From Globobulimina sp. (taxonomy: Eukaryota; Foraminifera; Rotaliida): a DNA stretch of 8,672 nucleotides. The stretch is from positions 1-8,672 of the forward strand of contig PIVH01000071.1 in assembly GCA_003354225.1 (NCBI GenBank), written 5' to 3'. This document shows, piece by piece, positions 8,101 to 8,672 of the stretch. How positions within the stretch are numbered: the first letter of the stretch is position 1; each line of letters opens with the position of its first letter. The position numbers and the translations under genes are program-made. A model generated the notes under the pieces. That model saw only the letters and a program-made list of their open reading frames with translations, did not search any database and was not told the DNA's origin.

Positions 8101-8672
8101 AATTTTTAAATTGCCTTTGGGTGATAAGGCATGATAATGCGGCGACAATTTGTGTATATTTAGCATCATACATTGGGCCATGCATCGTTTTAATATCTCC
8201 GAATTGTTGCACCATTCCGATATCTCCTCAATTAATCGCAATAACAATGGCGCAGATATCACACGGCAATAATCACTCACTATGTCCTTTATGGCCACAT
8301 TGTATTGTTTCTCTCCGTCTTTCTCCATCCAACGCTGTGATCATTTTAAGTAATAAGTTGTAAAAATGGAGTGCAAGGATGGAGATTGAATACCTTTTGT
8401 AAGTCACCAATATATTTCTCATCGCCCACCGCAATAATAACGCTATTATACATTCGCAATTTCCATACAATTTCATCGCATTCCTCATTGCTACAATCCA
8501 CCAATACATGTTTTATAATTGCCTTTGAAACGTCCCATTTCTCTTCAATTTGCGCCGTATTTTTCATTGCAATCTGTAAATATTTATCATGTAATTTTGA
8601 CTCTTTTTGCATATTTTTAAAAGCCACAAAATCATCATTTATTGCGTTTATATCTCTTAGTTTTAGTTGAAA
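2110..8672 (-). CDS. Ubr1: UBR1/UBR2-type E3 ubiquitin ligase, 5'-partial, four exons
   Basis: Join of 8672-8394, 8334-7034, 6967-5903 and 4786-2110: 1773 residues, open at the window edge. The family joins a RAD6-type E2 to substrates, classically proteins with destabilising N-termini. Numbering within this fragment: LSVQFMT at 269-275; LPLSR at 511-515; LWIKNG at 575-580, where the family has MWRRNG; a winged-helix-like segment near 710-755; a Lys-rich helix at 1064-1091, in the place of the family's E2-binding region; a RING-H2 with Cys 1125/1128, C-x-H-x2-H-x2-C at 1185-1193 and C-x2-C at 1226-1229; a C-terminal Cys/His cluster at 1663-1686; and DKYGETD at 1718-1724, near the family's DDYGETD. 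The end is collinear with UBR1/2. The UBR box is not visible and should lie upstream; the ClpS-like region is at most partly present. Low-complexity runs: Q6 (917-922), DN repeats (979-985). UBR3 is less likely. Substrate specificity cannot be judged without the UBR box. Confidence 0.9.
5282..5312. repeat. Perfect 11-bp inverted repeat, 9-nt loop
   Basis: ACCATTGCAAT at 5282-5292 is the exact reverse complement of ATTGCAATGGT at 5302-5312, separated by TGAAAAATT. It lies in the long ligase intron, 33 bases before the MITE-like element. Its role is unknown; it could be the remnant of another small palindromic element or a chance hairpin in AT-rich DNA. Confidence 0.6.
5346..5464. mobile_element. 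Palindromic MITE-like element, copy 2 (intronic)
   Basis: Inverted repeats at 5353-5371 (CACTGCAGACACAACTATT) and 5446-5464 (reverse complement CACTGCAGTCACAACTATT) differ at one base. The stem continues inward through GCTAATTT, then GTGGTG facing CACCA, then CAACT/AGTTG around a GCAAA loop, so nearly the whole element folds back. An extra CTGCAGT unit lies at the left end (5346-5352). Aligned by eye to copy 1, the core has about ten substitutions and several small indels, in the same orientation. I see no clear target-site duplication and no coding capacity. The copies have diverged enough to be old. The superfamily is unknown. Confidence 0.75.
5575..5593. repeat. Short tandem repeat (CGATG)n, about 3.8 units
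   Basis: Three complete CGATG units followed by CGAT lie in the long ligase intron. This is a minor microsatellite. Its CpG-rich unit stands out against the AT-rich surroundings. Confidence 0.7.
6968..7033 (-). other. Phase-2 intron 2 of the ligase gene (66 bp)
   Basis: The donor reads GAAAT|GTTAAG and the acceptor GTACATAG|AACC. The upstream exon leaves two codon bases (AT) and the next supplies A, giving Ile 527 and the join YIE-I-TTENFG. Without splicing, the upstream frame stops six codons later at 7015-7017. A second in-phase combination (donor at 7028 with a TTTTTAG acceptor) would make an intron of about 30 bases and add a hydrophobic stretch, which is improbable. Confidence 0.85.
8335..8393 (-). 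other. Phase-0 intron 1 of the ligase gene (59 bp)
   Basis: The donor reads CAAAAG|GTATTC and the acceptor GATCACAG|CGTTGG. Splicing joins GDLQK to RWMEKDG in frame. The upstream frame hits a stop at 8346 inside the intron. This is the first intron seen; more may lie upstream of the window. Confidence 0.85.

Noticed and set aside
1-8672. tRNA, rRNA, CRISPR or retrotransposon coding sequence
   Set aside because: Reading both strands, I found no cloverleaf-like box A/box B pair, no regular spacer array and no reverse transcriptase or transposase motifs.

Overview
The window is nuclear DNA of a small-genome eukaryote, most likely an invertebrate animal. It is AT-rich (roughly two-thirds A+T by eye). 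It carries two protein genes interrupted by GT...AG introns, three of them only 59-75 bp long, and the proteins have Asn/Asp/Gln-rich low-complexity runs. A Ubr1-type ubiquitin ligase beside a poly-C2H2 zinc-finger gene, with tiny introns and a compact layout, would fit an arthropod such as a mite. That is an impression; the sequence does not fix the taxon. Nothing prokaryotic, viral or CRISPR-like is present.

Layout. Both genes are on the minus strand, head to tail, so transcription runs from high to low coordinates. (1) From 8672 down to 2110 lie the middle and C-terminal parts of a very large E3 ubiquitin ligase of the UBR1/UBR2 family. It has four exons (8672-8394, 8334-7034, 6967-5903, 4786-2110) giving 1773 residues here. 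The 5' part, which should hold the UBR box, lies beyond the window. (2) The 4787-5902 intron (1116 bp) is the only long one. It contains a palindromic MITE-like element (5346-5464), an 11-bp perfect hairpin, a short pentamer repeat and a stretch that might be a small antisense gene. (3) The 361-bp gap between the genes (1749-2109) holds the ligase polyadenylation region, a second copy of the same MITE (1955-2063) and presumably the promoter of the next gene. (4) From 1748 down to 135 lies a two-exon gene for a 512-residue protein with seven C2H2 zinc fingers, probably a sequence-specific DNA-binding regulator. (5) Bases 1-134 are its AT-rich 3' flank.

The two genes have no evident functional link: one belongs to the ubiquitin/N-degron system, the other to transcriptional control. 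What connects them is the repeat pair, one copy inside a ligase intron and one in the short space that is both ligase 3' flank and zinc-finger 5' flank. All gene models here come from reading frames, splice-site phase and remembered family features; no alignment or transcript data were available.
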